Shown here piece after piece: positions 33,173-41,388 of a stretch of DNA of 64,000 nt (position 1 is its first letter; each line of letters opens with the position of its first letter). Location of the stretch: the NCBI RefSeq assembly GCF_026168515.1, contig NZ_CP093443.1:2418001-2482000 (forward strand), written 5' to 3'. The translations under genes were made by a program, and so were the position numbers. Below the pieces are notes generated by a model. It did not search any database. It saw only the letters and a program-made list of their open reading frames with translations, and had not been told where the DNA came from. Origin of the DNA: Brevibacterium spongiae (GTDB taxonomy: Bacteria; Actinomycetota; Actinomycetes; Actinomycetales; Brevibacteriaceae).

Positions 33173-34372
33173 TCAGCAGACTTCGAAGAGTCCGGCTGCA
33201 CCCTGGCCGCCGCCGATGCACATCGTCACGACGACGTACTTGGCGCCACGACGGCGCCCCTCGATCAACGCATGCCCCACGAGTCGGGCGCCCGTCATGC
33301 CGTAGGGGTGGCCGACGGAGATTCCGCCGCCATCGACGTTGTATTTCTCCGGGTCGATGCCGAGACGATCCCGGCAGTACAGAGCCTGCACGGCGAATGC
33401 CTCGTTGAGTTCCCACAGGTCGATGTCGTCGATCGACAGACCGTGCGTCTTCAGCAGCTTCGGGATCGCGAACACCGGGCCGATGCCCATTTCGTCAGGT
33501 GCGCAGCCGGCCACGGCCATGCCGCGGTAGATGCCCATCGGTTCGAGTCCGCGCCTGCTGGCCTCGTCGCTGGACATGACCACGGAAGCCGATGCGCCGT
33601 CGGAGAGCTGAGACGCATTTCCGGCGGTGATGCTCGGAACCTTTGATGCCACACCGGGCTCGAGCACCGGGTTGAGGCCGGCCAGACTTTCCAGAGTCGT
33701 CGACGGGCGATTGCCTTCGTCAGCCTCGAGGAGAACGTCGTGTCGCGAAGTCTCCTTCGTCTCCTTGTCGACGACGACCTTTGTCGTCGGCAGGGGAACG
33801 ATCTCGTCGTCAAAGCGCCCGGCCTCCTGTGCGGCGGCTGTCCGCTGCTGCGAAGACAGGGAGTACTCGTCCTGGGCCTCCCGGCTGACGCCATAGCGCT
33901 CAGCCACCACCTCGGCGGTGGCCAGCATCGGGTAGTAGATGCCGGGGACGTGCTCTTCGAGCCATGGATCCTTTGCCCTGAACGTGTTCATCTTGTCGTT
34001 CTGAACGAGCGAGACCGATTCGACGCCGCCACCGACGACGATCTCCTGCCCGTCGAAGAGGATCTGCTTGGCCGCGGTCGCGATGCCCATCAGGCCCGAA
34101 GAGCACTGCCTGTCGATCGACATTCCCGGAACCGTCACAGGAAGGCCGGCCCGCAGCGCTGCCTGCCGAGCCACATTCGTGCCTTGGCTGCCCTGCTGGA
34201 GTGCTGCGCCGAGAATGACGTCTTCGACCTCGCCGCCTTCCAGTCCTGCGCGTTCAACGGCATGCTTGATCGCGTGCCCCGCGAGTTCCTGGGCCTGGGT
34301 GTCGTTGAACGCACCGCGGTATGCCTTGCCGATCGGCGTGCGCGCCGTCGAGACGATGACTGCTTCTCTCAT
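33173..34372 (-). CDS. Acetyl-CoA C-acyltransferase (thiolase)
   Basis: 399 residues from the ATG at 34372 ([20 protein letters not shown]); GGAAGGG lies ten bases upstream. Nucleophile Cys near residue 90 in [12 protein letters not shown], His in [17 protein letters not shown] and the second Cys in [11 protein letters not shown] are all present. It thiolytically cleaves or condenses 3-ketoacyl-CoA. With the SDR gene 232 nt upstream and the divergent liv operon, it may act in degradation of branched-chain or fatty acyl-CoA; a biosynthetic acetoacetyl-CoA role is also possible. No polyhydroxyalkanoate synthase is nearby. Confidence 0.94.
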   Translation of the reverse strand: MREAVIVSTARTPIGKAYRGAFNDTQAQELAGHAIKHAVERAGLEGGEVEDVILGAALQQGSQGTNVARQAALRAGLPVTVPGMSIDRQCSSGLMGIATAAKQILFDGQEIVVGGGVESVSLVQNDKMNTFRAKDPWLEEHVPGIYYPMLATAEVVAERYGVSREAQDEYSLSSQQRTAAAQEAGRFDDEIVPLPTTKVVVDKETKETSRHDVLLEADEGNRPSTTLESLAGLNPVLEPGVASKVPSITAGNASQLSDGASASVVMSSDEASRRGLEPMGIYRGMAVAGCAPDEMGIGPVFAIPKLLKTHGLSIDDIDLWELNEAFAVQALYCRDRLGIDPEKYNVDGGGISVGHPYGMTGARLVGHALIEGRRRGAKYVVVTMCIGGGQGAAGLFEVC

Positions 34373-34496
34373 GGGTCTGACCCTTCCAAGTTGTCGAACA
34401 GCGCAGTGCGAGTTCGTCGAATATCGAGTTGCGAACCAGAAGTTCGTAGGTGGTACTGAAGTCTGGGAGCCGCCCTGGCAGAGCGACTGTATGTGA

Positions 34497-34519
34497 GCGG
34501 CTGCGTTGAGAGCAGCCGC
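34497..34519 (-). terminator. Hairpin in the SDR-thiolase spacer
   Basis: Perfect 8-bp stem (34497-34504 with 34512-34519) and a 7-base loop, 86 nt after the SDR stop. It could be a partial terminator or a processing structure; no T tract. Confidence 0.45.
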
Positions 34520-34604
34520 GCGGGAGCGGCGGTGAGCGTGAACTGCTGTGAGTGACGGTCCGTCGGCCATCGCCCCCTTCGCCCTGCCGGCGGACTGGTA
34601 CCTG

Positions 34605-35348
34605 TCAGTCCTTCGGCCCGCCCGCAACGTAGATGACCTGACCGGAGACGAACCCGGAGCCTTCAGACGCGAGGAACGAGGCCGTGTGGGCGATGTCTTC
34701 GGGCTTGCCTGATCGAGCGACGGGGATCTCCTTGACCGCTGCCGTGACGAAGTCATCGAAGTCCACACCCACGCGCTCAGCGGTGGCCTTCGTCATATCG
34801 GTTTCGATGAAGCCGGGAGCGATGGCGTTCGCGGTGATGCCGAACTTGCCGAGTTCGATGGCCCAGGTCTTCGTGATGCCCTGGATTCCGGCCTTCGCGG
34901 CCGCGTAGTTCGTCTGTCCGCGGTTGCCCTGCGCCGACGTCGACGACATCGAGATGATGCGGCCGAACTTCTCTTCGACCATGTACGACTGCACGGCCTT
35001 GGCCATGAGGAACGCACCGCCGAGGTGGACGGAGAGGACCTTGTTGAACTCTTCGTAGGTCATCTTGAACAGAAGGTTGTCGCGCAGGATTCCGGCATTG
35101 TTGACCAGAACGGTCGGCGCACCCAAGGTCTCAGCGACCTGCTTGACTGCGGCATTCACCGATTCCTCATCGGAGACATCAGCTTCGAGCCCGAGCGCCT
35201 CTCCCCCATCGGCTTTGATCGCCGCGACTGTCTCATCGGTCGGTCCCATGTCGAGGACGGCGACCTTGAGGCCGTCTGCCCCGAGCCTCTTCGCGATTGC
35301 AGCGCCGATGCCGCGTCCGCCGCCGGTGACGATTGCTGTTCGAGTCAT
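34605..35348 (-). CDS. SDR-family 3-oxoacyl-ACP/acetoacetyl-CoA reductase (FabG/PhaB-like)
   Basis: 247 residues from the ATG at 35348, preceded by GAGGAGC at seven bases. The NAD(P)-binding TGGGRGIG, the NNAG motif ([12 protein letters not shown]), catalytic Ser in SMSSTSAQG, YxxxK in TNYAAAKAG and the C-terminal [22 protein letters not shown] are complete. It reduces a 3-oxoacyl thioester; the IIS-M-STS pattern and thiolase neighbour make an acyl-CoA substrate at least as likely as acyl-ACP. It is transcribed toward the thiolase gene and divergently from liv. Confidence 0.93.
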   Translation of the reverse strand: MTRTAIVTGGGRGIGAAIAKRLGADGLKVAVLDMGPTDETVAAIKADGGEALGLEADVSDEESVNAAVKQVAETLGAPTVLVNNAGILRDNLLFKMTYEEFNKVLSVHLGGAFLMAKAVQSYMVEEKFGRIISMSSTSAQGNRGQTNYAAAKAGIQGITKTWAIELGKFGITANAIAPGFIETDMTKATAERVGVDFDDFVTAAVKEIPVARSGKPEDIAHTASFLASEGSGFVSGQVIYVAGGPKD

Positions 35349-35505
35349 GTTCGTGCTCCTCACATTGGTGGTCTCAGGGTTCTGGTTCGCATCGCGCGAT
35401 CGGACGCTATTCACGTGTGCACCGCTGCAGGTGTGACCGAGGTCTCTTGCGCAACTGCTTCCACTCTAGACCACAACTGCGCATTGAACGATTGATTGCT
35501 CAAAA

Positions 35506-35520
35506 GGTGGTCAAACCACC
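35506..35520. promoter_or_regulatory. Inverted repeat, candidate operator
   Basis: GGTGGT-CAA-ACCACC is a perfect six-base inverted repeat with a 3-base centre. Just upstream, TTGAACGATTGATTGCTCAA is an imperfect dyad. Confidence 0.45.
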
Positions 35521-35625
35521 CGGAACACAGAGACCATCAACCCATAGATCAGCCGCCGAAGCCCTATTGCACGGCTTCCGACCTCGGACTATGCACTGAG
35601 CCTGAGCACAAGAACCCTCATTATC

Positions 35626-35633
35626 GAACGTTC
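35626..35633. promoter_or_regulatory. GAACGTTC palindrome next to a minus-strand -10
   Basis: Perfect 8-bp palindrome immediately upstream of GATAAT (minus strand, 35620-35625), so it could be bound by a regulator of the SDR-thiolase transcript. Confidence 0.4.
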
Positions 35634-35796
35634 AAAAATCTAGCGGAAAACCATTGACTTCACCACAGTGATTTGGAAGGGTTCACATCAGTCGAAGTCC
35701 ATTTCGGATTGACGACGACTCCGAGCACTGTCGCTGGTGACGTCTCGGACACCGTGTGGAGCGGGCTCGCTCCAGGAGCTTTTCAAAGGAGAAAAG

Positions 35797-37011
35797 ATGA
35801 CCTCTGTCTCGCGAAGTCGCCGCCGCAGGCTTTCGGCAGCCGCAGTTCTGGGTGCAATCGCATTGGCTGCCACAGCGTGCGGCGGTGGTGGTGGCTCAGG
35901 TGATGGCGACTCAGTCGTCATCGGCTACACCGGACCACTCAGTGGAGGAGGTGCCGCCTACGGAGAGAACGTGAAGATCGGCCTCGAAATGGCAATCGAC
36001 GATCTCAACGCAGACGGTGTCGAAGTCGATGGCAAGCCCGTGACACTGGAGCTGAAGTCCCTCGACGACAAGTACGCGCCCTCCACCGCCGCCAGCAATG
36101 CTCAACGGCTGGCCGACCAGGACAAAGCGCCGGTGGTCGTCTCCCCGAACGCAGGAGCGATCAAGGCGATACAGCAGATCAACAGCGGCAGGTCGAGCTT
36201 CCTCATCTCCGCCTACACATCAGATCCGGCGATCGTGCAGTCGGACAACCCGCTGACGATGATGATTCCTCCGAACTTCGAATCCTATGCGCAGGAGTTC
36301 TCCGAAACCGCCATGGAACACGGAGGCAAGAAGCTTGCCCTGCTCGGAACACAGAGTGAATACGGTCAGCAGTGGACCAAATCGATCAAAGACGCATGGA
36401 GCGAAGCCGGCGGAAAGATCGGCGGAGACAACAGCGTCGACTACGCCACTGTGTCCGACTTCGCCGGTCCGGTCTCCAAAGCCCTGGCTGAGAAACCTGA
36501 TGCGATCTTCGTCGGCGGGCCCTCCCAACCGACTGCGCTGATCATGGAAGAAGCTCGCAAGCAGGGATTCAAAGGCAGCTTCCTCGTCATGGACCAGGCG
36601 AAGCTTGATGAGATGGCGACGGTGACGAAGCTCGACAATCTCAAGAATTCCGTCGGCGTCCTGCCCGTCTCCGAGTATGAAGATCCGGGCACGAAGGACT
36701 TCGTCAAGAAGTTCGCAGACAAAGCCGGTGACAAGAAGGTGCCGACCAGTGAGACTGCGCTGAACTACCAGGGCATTGCCATCATCGCGAAGGCCATGGA
36801 GACTGCGGGAACGACGGACGACCCCGAAAAGATCCGCGAAGCCATCGGCGACGCCCTGCCCGAGGTCGATGACAAGTACAAAGTCAACGGCTTCCCCGAA
36901 GAGATCACGGAACAGGGGCACCTCCTCAATCCCAATCTGGAGGCCACCTTCCTCAATGAGGACGGCAAATACACGAAGGTGCCGATCGAACAGGTATCCG
37001 ACGACAAGTAA
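35797..37011 (+). CDS. livK: Branched-chain amino acid ABC transporter, substrate-binding lipoprotein
   Basis: 404 residues from an ATG with AAAGGAG six bases upstream. The signal is twin-Arg-rich (SRSRRRR) then hydrophobic, ending in the lipobox LAATAC with Cys at about residue 28. The mature domain opens VVIGYTGPLSGGGAAYG, typical of periplasmic-binding fold type I proteins for Leu/Ile/Val, amides or short aromatic acids. An 11-bp hairpin follows the gene. The substrate is not certain; the divergent thiolase and reductase suggest a compound degraded through acyl-CoA. Confidence 0.93.
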   Translation: MTSVSRSRRRRLSAAAVLGAIALAATACGGGGGSGDGDSVVIGYTGPLSGGGAAYGENVKIGLEMAIDDLNADGVEVDGKPVTLELKSLDDKYAPSTAASNAQRLADQDKAPVVVSPNAGAIKAIQQINSGRSSFLISAYTSDPAIVQSDNPLTMMIPPNFESYAQEFSETAMEHGGKKLALLGTQSEYGQQWTKSIKDAWSEAGGKIGGDNSVDYATVSDFAGPVSKALAEKPDAIFVGGPSQPTALIMEEARKQGFKGSFLVMDQAKLDEMATVTKLDNLKNSVGVLPVSEYEDPGTKDFVKKFADKAGDKKVPTSETALNYQGIAIIAKAMETAGTTDDPEKIREAIGDALPEVDDKYKVNGFPEEITEQGHLLNPNLEATFLNEDGKYTKVPIEQVSDDK

Positions 37012-37033
37012 CACCCGTCCGCGGCACTGCTGA

Positions 37034-37061
37034 GGGTGAGGCGCATCGGTGCGCCTCACCC
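37034..37061 (+). terminator. Intercistronic hairpin between livK and livH
   Basis: Perfect 11-bp stem GGGTGAGGCGC / GCGCCTCACCC with an ATCGGT loop and no T run. Such structures after binding-protein genes usually stabilise the upstream mRNA and reduce downstream expression. Confidence 0.65.
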
Positions 37062-37097
37062 GGGCCGCCCTCATGCCTGCAGAGGACCCGAATCACT

Positions 37098-37964
37098 ATG
37101 ACCCTCTTCATCCAACAACTCTTCAACGGCCTCGCGCTGGGCGGCGTCTACTGCCTGGCTGCGATCGGACTGACACTGGTCTTCGGAGTGCTGCGCATTC
37201 CCAACCTCGCCCACGGCGCGCTGTATATGCTCGGCGCCTACATCACGTATTTCTTCCTCACGACCGTCGGAGTTCCCTATATCGCCGCGATCGGGATCGC
37301 CGCGATCATGCTCTTCGTCGTCGGAGTCGGGCTCGAACGCCTCGTCTTCCACCCGTTGCGGAACTCTCCGCACACCCACCACATGATCGCTGCAGTCGGT
37401 GCGATGTTCTTCTTCCAAGCTCTGGCTCAAGCGATCTGGGGCGCAGACTTCCGCCGCATGGACACACCCATCACCGGCGAGCTGCGGATCCTCGGTGCTG
37501 AGATCTCTGCTCAGCGGATCGTCATCATCGTCACCGCTGTGATCGTATTGGCGCTGTTGGCGTGGTTCATCAAACGGTCCATTCACGGGCAGACTATCGA
37601 AGCGATCGAACAGGACCGAGTCGGAGCATCGCTCGTCGGCATCAATCCTTCGATGGTGTCGATGCTGACTCTGGGGCTGTCGGCCCTTCTGGCCACCATC
37701 GCAGCCGGCCTCGTCGCACCGATCAATCTGCTGTCTCCGACGATGGGCGACGCACTCAATCTCAAAGTGTTCGCCATCATCATCCTCGGCGGACTCGGAT
37801 CACTTCCGGGTGCCATCGTCGGCGGATTCGCGCTGGCGATCGCCGAGACGATGACAGCGACCTATGTCTCCTCGGCAGTCGGTGAGGCCGTGGCCTTCGT
37901 CGTTCTCGTCGCCGTGCTGGCCATCAAACCCAACGGACTGTTCACCAAGGCGGTGCAGCGATGA
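37098..37964 (+). CDS. livH: Branched-chain amino acid ABC transporter permease LivH
   Basis: 288 residues, about eight hydrophobic helices. The family opening FNGLALGGVYCLAAIGLTLVFG and GVLRIPNLAHGALYMLGAY, and the later GINPSMVSMLTLGLSALLA coupling region, are clear. It is the inner-membrane permease partner of LivM. The stop overlaps the livM ATG by 4 nt (ATGA). Confidence 0.95.
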   Translation: MTLFIQQLFNGLALGGVYCLAAIGLTLVFGVLRIPNLAHGALYMLGAYITYFFLTTVGVPYIAAIGIAAIMLFVVGVGLERLVFHPLRNSPHTHHMIAAVGAMFFFQALAQAIWGADFRRMDTPITGELRILGAEISAQRIVIIVTAVIVLALLAWFIKRSIHGQTIEAIEQDRVGASLVGINPSMVSMLTLGLSALLATIAAGLVAPINLLSPTMGDALNLKVFAIIILGGLGSLPGAIVGGFALAIAETMTATYVSSAVGEAVAFVVLVAVLAIKPNGLFTKAVQR

Positions 37965-39094
37965 ACTCTATGAAGAATCCTCGAATCATCGGCACCATCG
38001 CCTTGATCGTCCTGCTCGGCCTGACTCCGCTGGCGTTCGCGCAGGAGAACTACACGATGCGCGTGATCACTGTCGGCATGTGCGCAGCGATCGCCGTCTA
38101 CGGCCTCAACATCATCCTCGGCTTCACGGGACAGCTGAACCTGGCCCAAGGTGGATTCTTCGGCATCGGAGCCTACGGGGTGGGACTGCTCACCACTGAC
38201 TACGATTGGTCCTTCTGGGCCGCATTCGTCGTGTCCGTCATCGGCACTGCGGTGATCGGCTACCTCTGCGGACTTATTGCGCTGCGAACCAAGGACGAGT
38301 ACTTCGCCATATTCACAATGGCCATCGGCTTCATCATCTTCCTCGTCATCAGCCGCTGGGAGTCCGTCACTCACGCTCATTCCGGAGTCAACAATGTGAA
38401 ATTTCCCGAAGGCGGCGGAATCGTCGACTTCGAATCTCCGGTGGCAATGTTCTACCTCGTGTTCGCCATACTGCTCGTCTGCGTCTACACGACCTATGCG
38501 ATCCGCCGCTCGAGCGTGGGTCGCACCTTGCTGACCATCAGGACGAGCGAGGATCTGGCTGATGCGATCGGAGTGCGGGTCGGTTTCAGCAAACAGCTGG
38601 CGTTCGCCGCATCAGCCGTCTTCGGTGGGATCGGCGGAGGGCTGTATGCCACTGTCGTCGGATTCATCGGACCCGATTCGGCATCGATCGACAAGACCTT
38701 CGAATTCCTCATGTTCATCCTCGTCGGCGGAATGGGCACGGTCGCTGGTCCCCTGCTCGGCAGCATGATCGTGACCTTCCTGTTCGAACTGTTCCAGGAT
38801 TTCCAGGCCTACCGCTTCATCGTGCTGGGACCCATCATCGTCGCTCTCGTGATCTTCGCTCCACGGGGAATCATCGGCTACCTCGGTGGATTCGTCGACA
38901 AACGCAGCCGACGACGCAGGGCCGCAGAAGCTCGCCAGTCGACGGACGGTCGACAGGCGTCAGACCCTCGCGGGCCGGACGGAGCGTCGAAGTCCATCGA
39001 ATCAGACGACCACTCCGGGAGTGATTCCACGGCCCGGAACCAGTCGAATGCCGGCCACACCGGCGGCAGTACCTCTTCCGAGGAGACGAAATGA
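37961..39094 (+). CDS. livM: Branched-chain amino acid ABC transporter permease LivM
   Basis: 377 residues. Family signatures GLNIILGFTGQLNLAQGGFFGIGAY and DEYFAIFTMAIGFIIF are present along with the EAA-like loop TSEDLADAIGVRV. A hydrophilic Arg/Ser/Asp/Gly-rich C-terminal extension of about 70 residues follows the last helix; it is longer than in typical LivM. The stop overlaps livG by 4 nt (ATGA). Confidence 0.95.
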   Translation: MNSMKNPRIIGTIALIVLLGLTPLAFAQENYTMRVITVGMCAAIAVYGLNIILGFTGQLNLAQGGFFGIGAYGVGLLTTDYDWSFWAAFVVSVIGTAVIGYLCGLIALRTKDEYFAIFTMAIGFIIFLVISRWESVTHAHSGVNNVKFPEGGGIVDFESPVAMFYLVFAILLVCVYTTYAIRRSSVGRTLLTIRTSEDLADAIGVRVGFSKQLAFAASAVFGGIGGGLYATVVGFIGPDSASIDKTFEFLMFILVGGMGTVAGPLLGSMIVTFLFELFQDFQAYRFIVLGPIIVALVIFAPRGIIGYLGGFVDKRSRRRRAAEARQSTDGRQASDPRGPDGASKSIESDDHSGSDSTARNQSNAGHTGGSTSSEETK

Positions 39095-39864
39095 CACTGC
39101 TTGAAATACGCGGCCTCGGTAAGCGCTTCGGCGGACTCGATGCGGTCAAGGACGTGGACTTGGATGTCGAAGAGGGTCAGATCACCGCAGTGATCGGCCC
39201 CAACGGAGCGGGCAAGTCGACGCTATTCAACCTCGTTCACGGTTTCTATCGGCCCACGGCAGGAAGCATCAGCTTCAAGGGCGAGGACATCACTCATTCC
39301 TCTCCCCACAATACGGTCGACGGAGGCATCGCCCGCACCTTCCAGACAACGCACCTGTTCGATGACAGCACGCTGTTGGAGAACGTTTTGGCTGGCCGGA
39401 TCGTGCGTTCGAAGTCCAATATCTTCGACGCTGTCTTCCACACGCCTCGCCATCGTCGTGAATCGCGTATCAACGAGACCAAGGCGATGGAGGCCCTTGA
39501 GTTCTGCGGCGTCGCCGAGTATCGGCACGATCTGGCGTCCAACGTGCCCCAGGAGGTGCAGAAGCGCACGGCGGTGGCAATGGCGCTGGCCACTGAACCC
39601 GAGTTGCTGCTGCTCGACGAACCTGCCGGCGGCATTCCCGAAGAGGAGACCGTCGATTTCGGCAACCTCATTCGTTCACTGCCGCAGCGAGGAATCTCCG
39701 TTCTTCTCGTCGAACACAAGATGACGATGATCATGGGCCTCGCTGACACGATCCTCGTTCTCGATCATGGGCAGAAGCTCGCTCTCGGTACGCCTGCGGA
39801 GATCCAGGCGAATCCCGACGTGATCCGCGCATATCTCGGTTCGACAGCCCAGGAGGAGAACTGA
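39091..39864 (+). CDS. livG: Branched-chain amino acid ABC transporter ATPase LivG, atypical signature motif
   Basis: 257 residues. Walker A GPNGAGKST near residue 38, Q-loop TFQTTHLF, Walker B LLLLDEPAGG near residue 170, and the switch His in VEHKM are intact. Where the LSGGQ-type signature is expected the sequence reads SNVPQEVQKRTAVAMAL, so the motif that contacts the partner's ATP is strongly degenerate. The gene lies between livM and livF with 4-nt and 1-nt overlaps. Function in the transporter is still likely because LivF has a canonical signature. Confidence 0.93.
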   Translation: MTLLEIRGLGKRFGGLDAVKDVDLDVEEGQITAVIGPNGAGKSTLFNLVHGFYRPTAGSISFKGEDITHSSPHNTVDGGIARTFQTTHLFDDSTLLENVLAGRIVRSKSNIFDAVFHTPRHRRESRINETKAMEALEFCGVAEYRHDLASNVPQEVQKRTAVAMALATEPELLLLDEPAGGIPEEETVDFGNLIRSLPQRGISVLLVEHKMTMIMGLADTILVLDHGQKLALGTPAEIQANPDVIRAYLGSTAQEEN

Positions 39865-40568
39865 TGCTCACACTCGACAATGTCAGCACCGGCTACGATG
39901 CCACCGATGTGCTCCATGGCGTGAGCATCACTGCTCGCCCCGGAGAACTCACCGTCATCCTCGGCGCGAACGGCTCAGGCAAGACGACTCTGTTCAAGAC
40001 GATCAGCGGGCTGATGCGCGTTCGTTCCGGGTCGATCGACTACGAGGGGCGGCATCTTCATCGCGCCCGCCCCAACACGATCGTCAAAGTGGGCATCGCG
40101 CACTGTCCCGAGGGGCGCCATCTGTTCGGCAAGATGTCGGTGGAGAAGAATCTGCGTCTCGGGTCGTACCCCCACCGGAACCGTGCCCGAACCGAAGAGA
40201 TCTACGCCGAAGTCCTCGACCTGTTTCCGATCCTCAAGGAGAAGGCGAAGCAGCCGGCTGGCTCCTTGTCCGGTGGCCAGCAGCAGATGGTTGCGATCGG
40301 TCGAGCACTGATGTCGGATCCCAGCCTTCTCATCCTCGATGAGCCGTCGATGGGTTTGGCTCCCATCGTCGTCGAGCAGGTCCTCGACTCGGTCGCTCAG
40401 ATCAACCGCAACGGGATCGGAGTCCTGCTCAGTGAGCAGAATGCGAAGGCATCGCTGGCAATCGCCCACAGAGGATATGTCCTCGCCGAGGGGCGGATCG
40501 TCCTGGCCGATGATGCCTCACGACTGCTCGACAACCCGGAGGTGCAGGCCGCCTACCTGGGCCTGTAG
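39864..40568 (+). CDS. livF: Branched-chain amino acid ABC transporter ATPase LivF
   Basis: 234 residues. Walker A GANGSGKTT, canonical signature SLSGGQQQM, Walker B LLILDEPSMGL and the switch region LLSEQNA (Gln in place of the usual His, as is normal for LivF) are all present. It pairs with LivG. The ATG overlaps the livG stop by one base (TGATG). A transcription terminator follows at 40648-40680. Confidence 0.95.
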   Translation: MLTLDNVSTGYDATDVLHGVSITARPGELTVILGANGSGKTTLFKTISGLMRVRSGSIDYEGRHLHRARPNTIVKVGIAHCPEGRHLFGKMSVEKNLRLGSYPHRNRARTEEIYAEVLDLFPILKEKAKQPAGSLSGGQQQMVAIGRALMSDPSLLILDEPSMGLAPIVVEQVLDSVAQINRNGIGVLLSEQNAKASLAIAHRGYVLAEGRIVLADDASRLLDNPEVQAAYLGL

Positions 40569-40570
40569 GC

Positions 40571-40634
40571 TGCCTGACTGGCCACGGTGTGCCGTCTGGC
40601 TGGCCACGTCCGACTGCCTGGCTGGCTGGCTACG
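40571..40634. repeat. 19-20-bp degenerate repeats after livF
   Basis: Three units: TGCCTGACTGGCCACGGTG (40571-40589), a second from 40590 and a third from 40615, all built on TGSCKKSTGGCYRC-like sequence, starting right after the stop codon. Confidence 0.6.
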
Positions 40635-40647
40635 CAGGCAATCACTT

Positions 40648-40680
40648 CGTCGCCGAGGCGGTGCTCCCACCTCGGCGACG
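40648..40680. terminator. Bidirectional terminator between livF and yciO
   Basis: Perfect 11-bp stem CGTCGCCGAGG / CCTCGGCGACG with an 11-base loop, placed 66 nt before the stop of the convergent yciO gene. It would end both the liv operon and the long minus-strand operon. Confidence 0.75.
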
Positions 40681-40745
40681 ATTAGTTCATCAGATGTGGC
40701 CAGTCGAACAGTTCAAGCCAGCAGATCGGGTTCCGACGTCGGTCC

Positions 40746-41372
40746 CTATTCGTCGAGGAACCGGGAGACGTCCCCGGCGCCGACGCGGGCCACCTCGGGG
40801 AACTTGCCTGTGAAGTCGATGACCGAGGTCGGCACGACCCCGGGAACACCGGATTCGACGACGATGTCGACGTCGTTGCCGAGCTGATCCATGACATCCT
40901 CGGCGTGGGTGAGCGGATCCTCAGCACCTGGCAGCAGCAGAGTCGATGACAGGATCGGCTCGCCCATCGCCTCGACGAGGGCCAGCGCGGTGACGTTCTG
41001 CGGAATCCGTGCACCGACCGAATGCTTCTTCGGGTGCATCATTCGGCGCGGCACTTCCTTCGTCGCCTTCATGATGAACGTGTAGGGTCCCGGCGTCATC
41101 GACTTGATGGCGCGGAAGTCCGAGTTGTCGACGATGACGAACTGCCCCAGTTGGGCGAAATCGTGGCACATCAGCGTGAAGTGGTGTTTCGAGTCGAGGT
41201 GCCGGATGCGGCTGATCCTCTCGATGCCGGCCTTATTGTCCAAGGCGCAGCCCAGGGCGTAGCAGGAGTCCGTGGGATAGGCGATGAGCCCTCCGCTCCT
41301 CAAGGACTCAGCGGCCTTCTCGATCAGTCGGTCCTGCGGGTTCTCCGGATGGATATTCAGTAGAGTCGCCAT
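40746..41372 (-). CDS. Sua5/YciO/YrdC-domain protein, YciO type
   Basis: 208 residues. GGLIAYPTDSCYALGC near residue 28, RIRHLDSKHHFTLMC near 58, and PGPYTFIMKATKEVP near 95 show the YrdC-like fold. The SSTLLLP segment replaces the SAN motif of true threonylcarbamoyl-AMP synthases, placing it in the YciO subgroup with uncertain activity on nucleotides or RNA. It is the last gene of the minus-strand run, 16 nt after the AI-2E-type gene. GAGGT lies directly before the ATG, tighter than usual. Confidence 0.9.
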   Translation of the reverse strand: MATLLNIHPENPQDRLIEKAAESLRSGGLIAYPTDSCYALGCALDNKAGIERISRIRHLDSKHHFTLMCHDFAQLGQFVIVDNSDFRAIKSMTPGPYTFIMKATKEVPRRMMHPKKHSVGARIPQNVTALALVEAMGEPILSSTLLLPGAEDPLTHAEDVMDQLGNDVDIVVESGVPGVVPTSVIDFTGKFPEVARVGAGDVSRFLDE

Positions 41373-41388
41373 ACCTCATGCTAACCAC

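Larger units (their letters stand above)
35349..35796. other. Divergent regulatory spacer between SDR and livK
   Basis: 448 bp without a convincing gene, including an A+T-richer part (35590-35680). It contains two inverted repeats (listed separately) and a TTGACT -35-like hexamer at 35654-35659 without a good -10. Confidence 0.6.
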
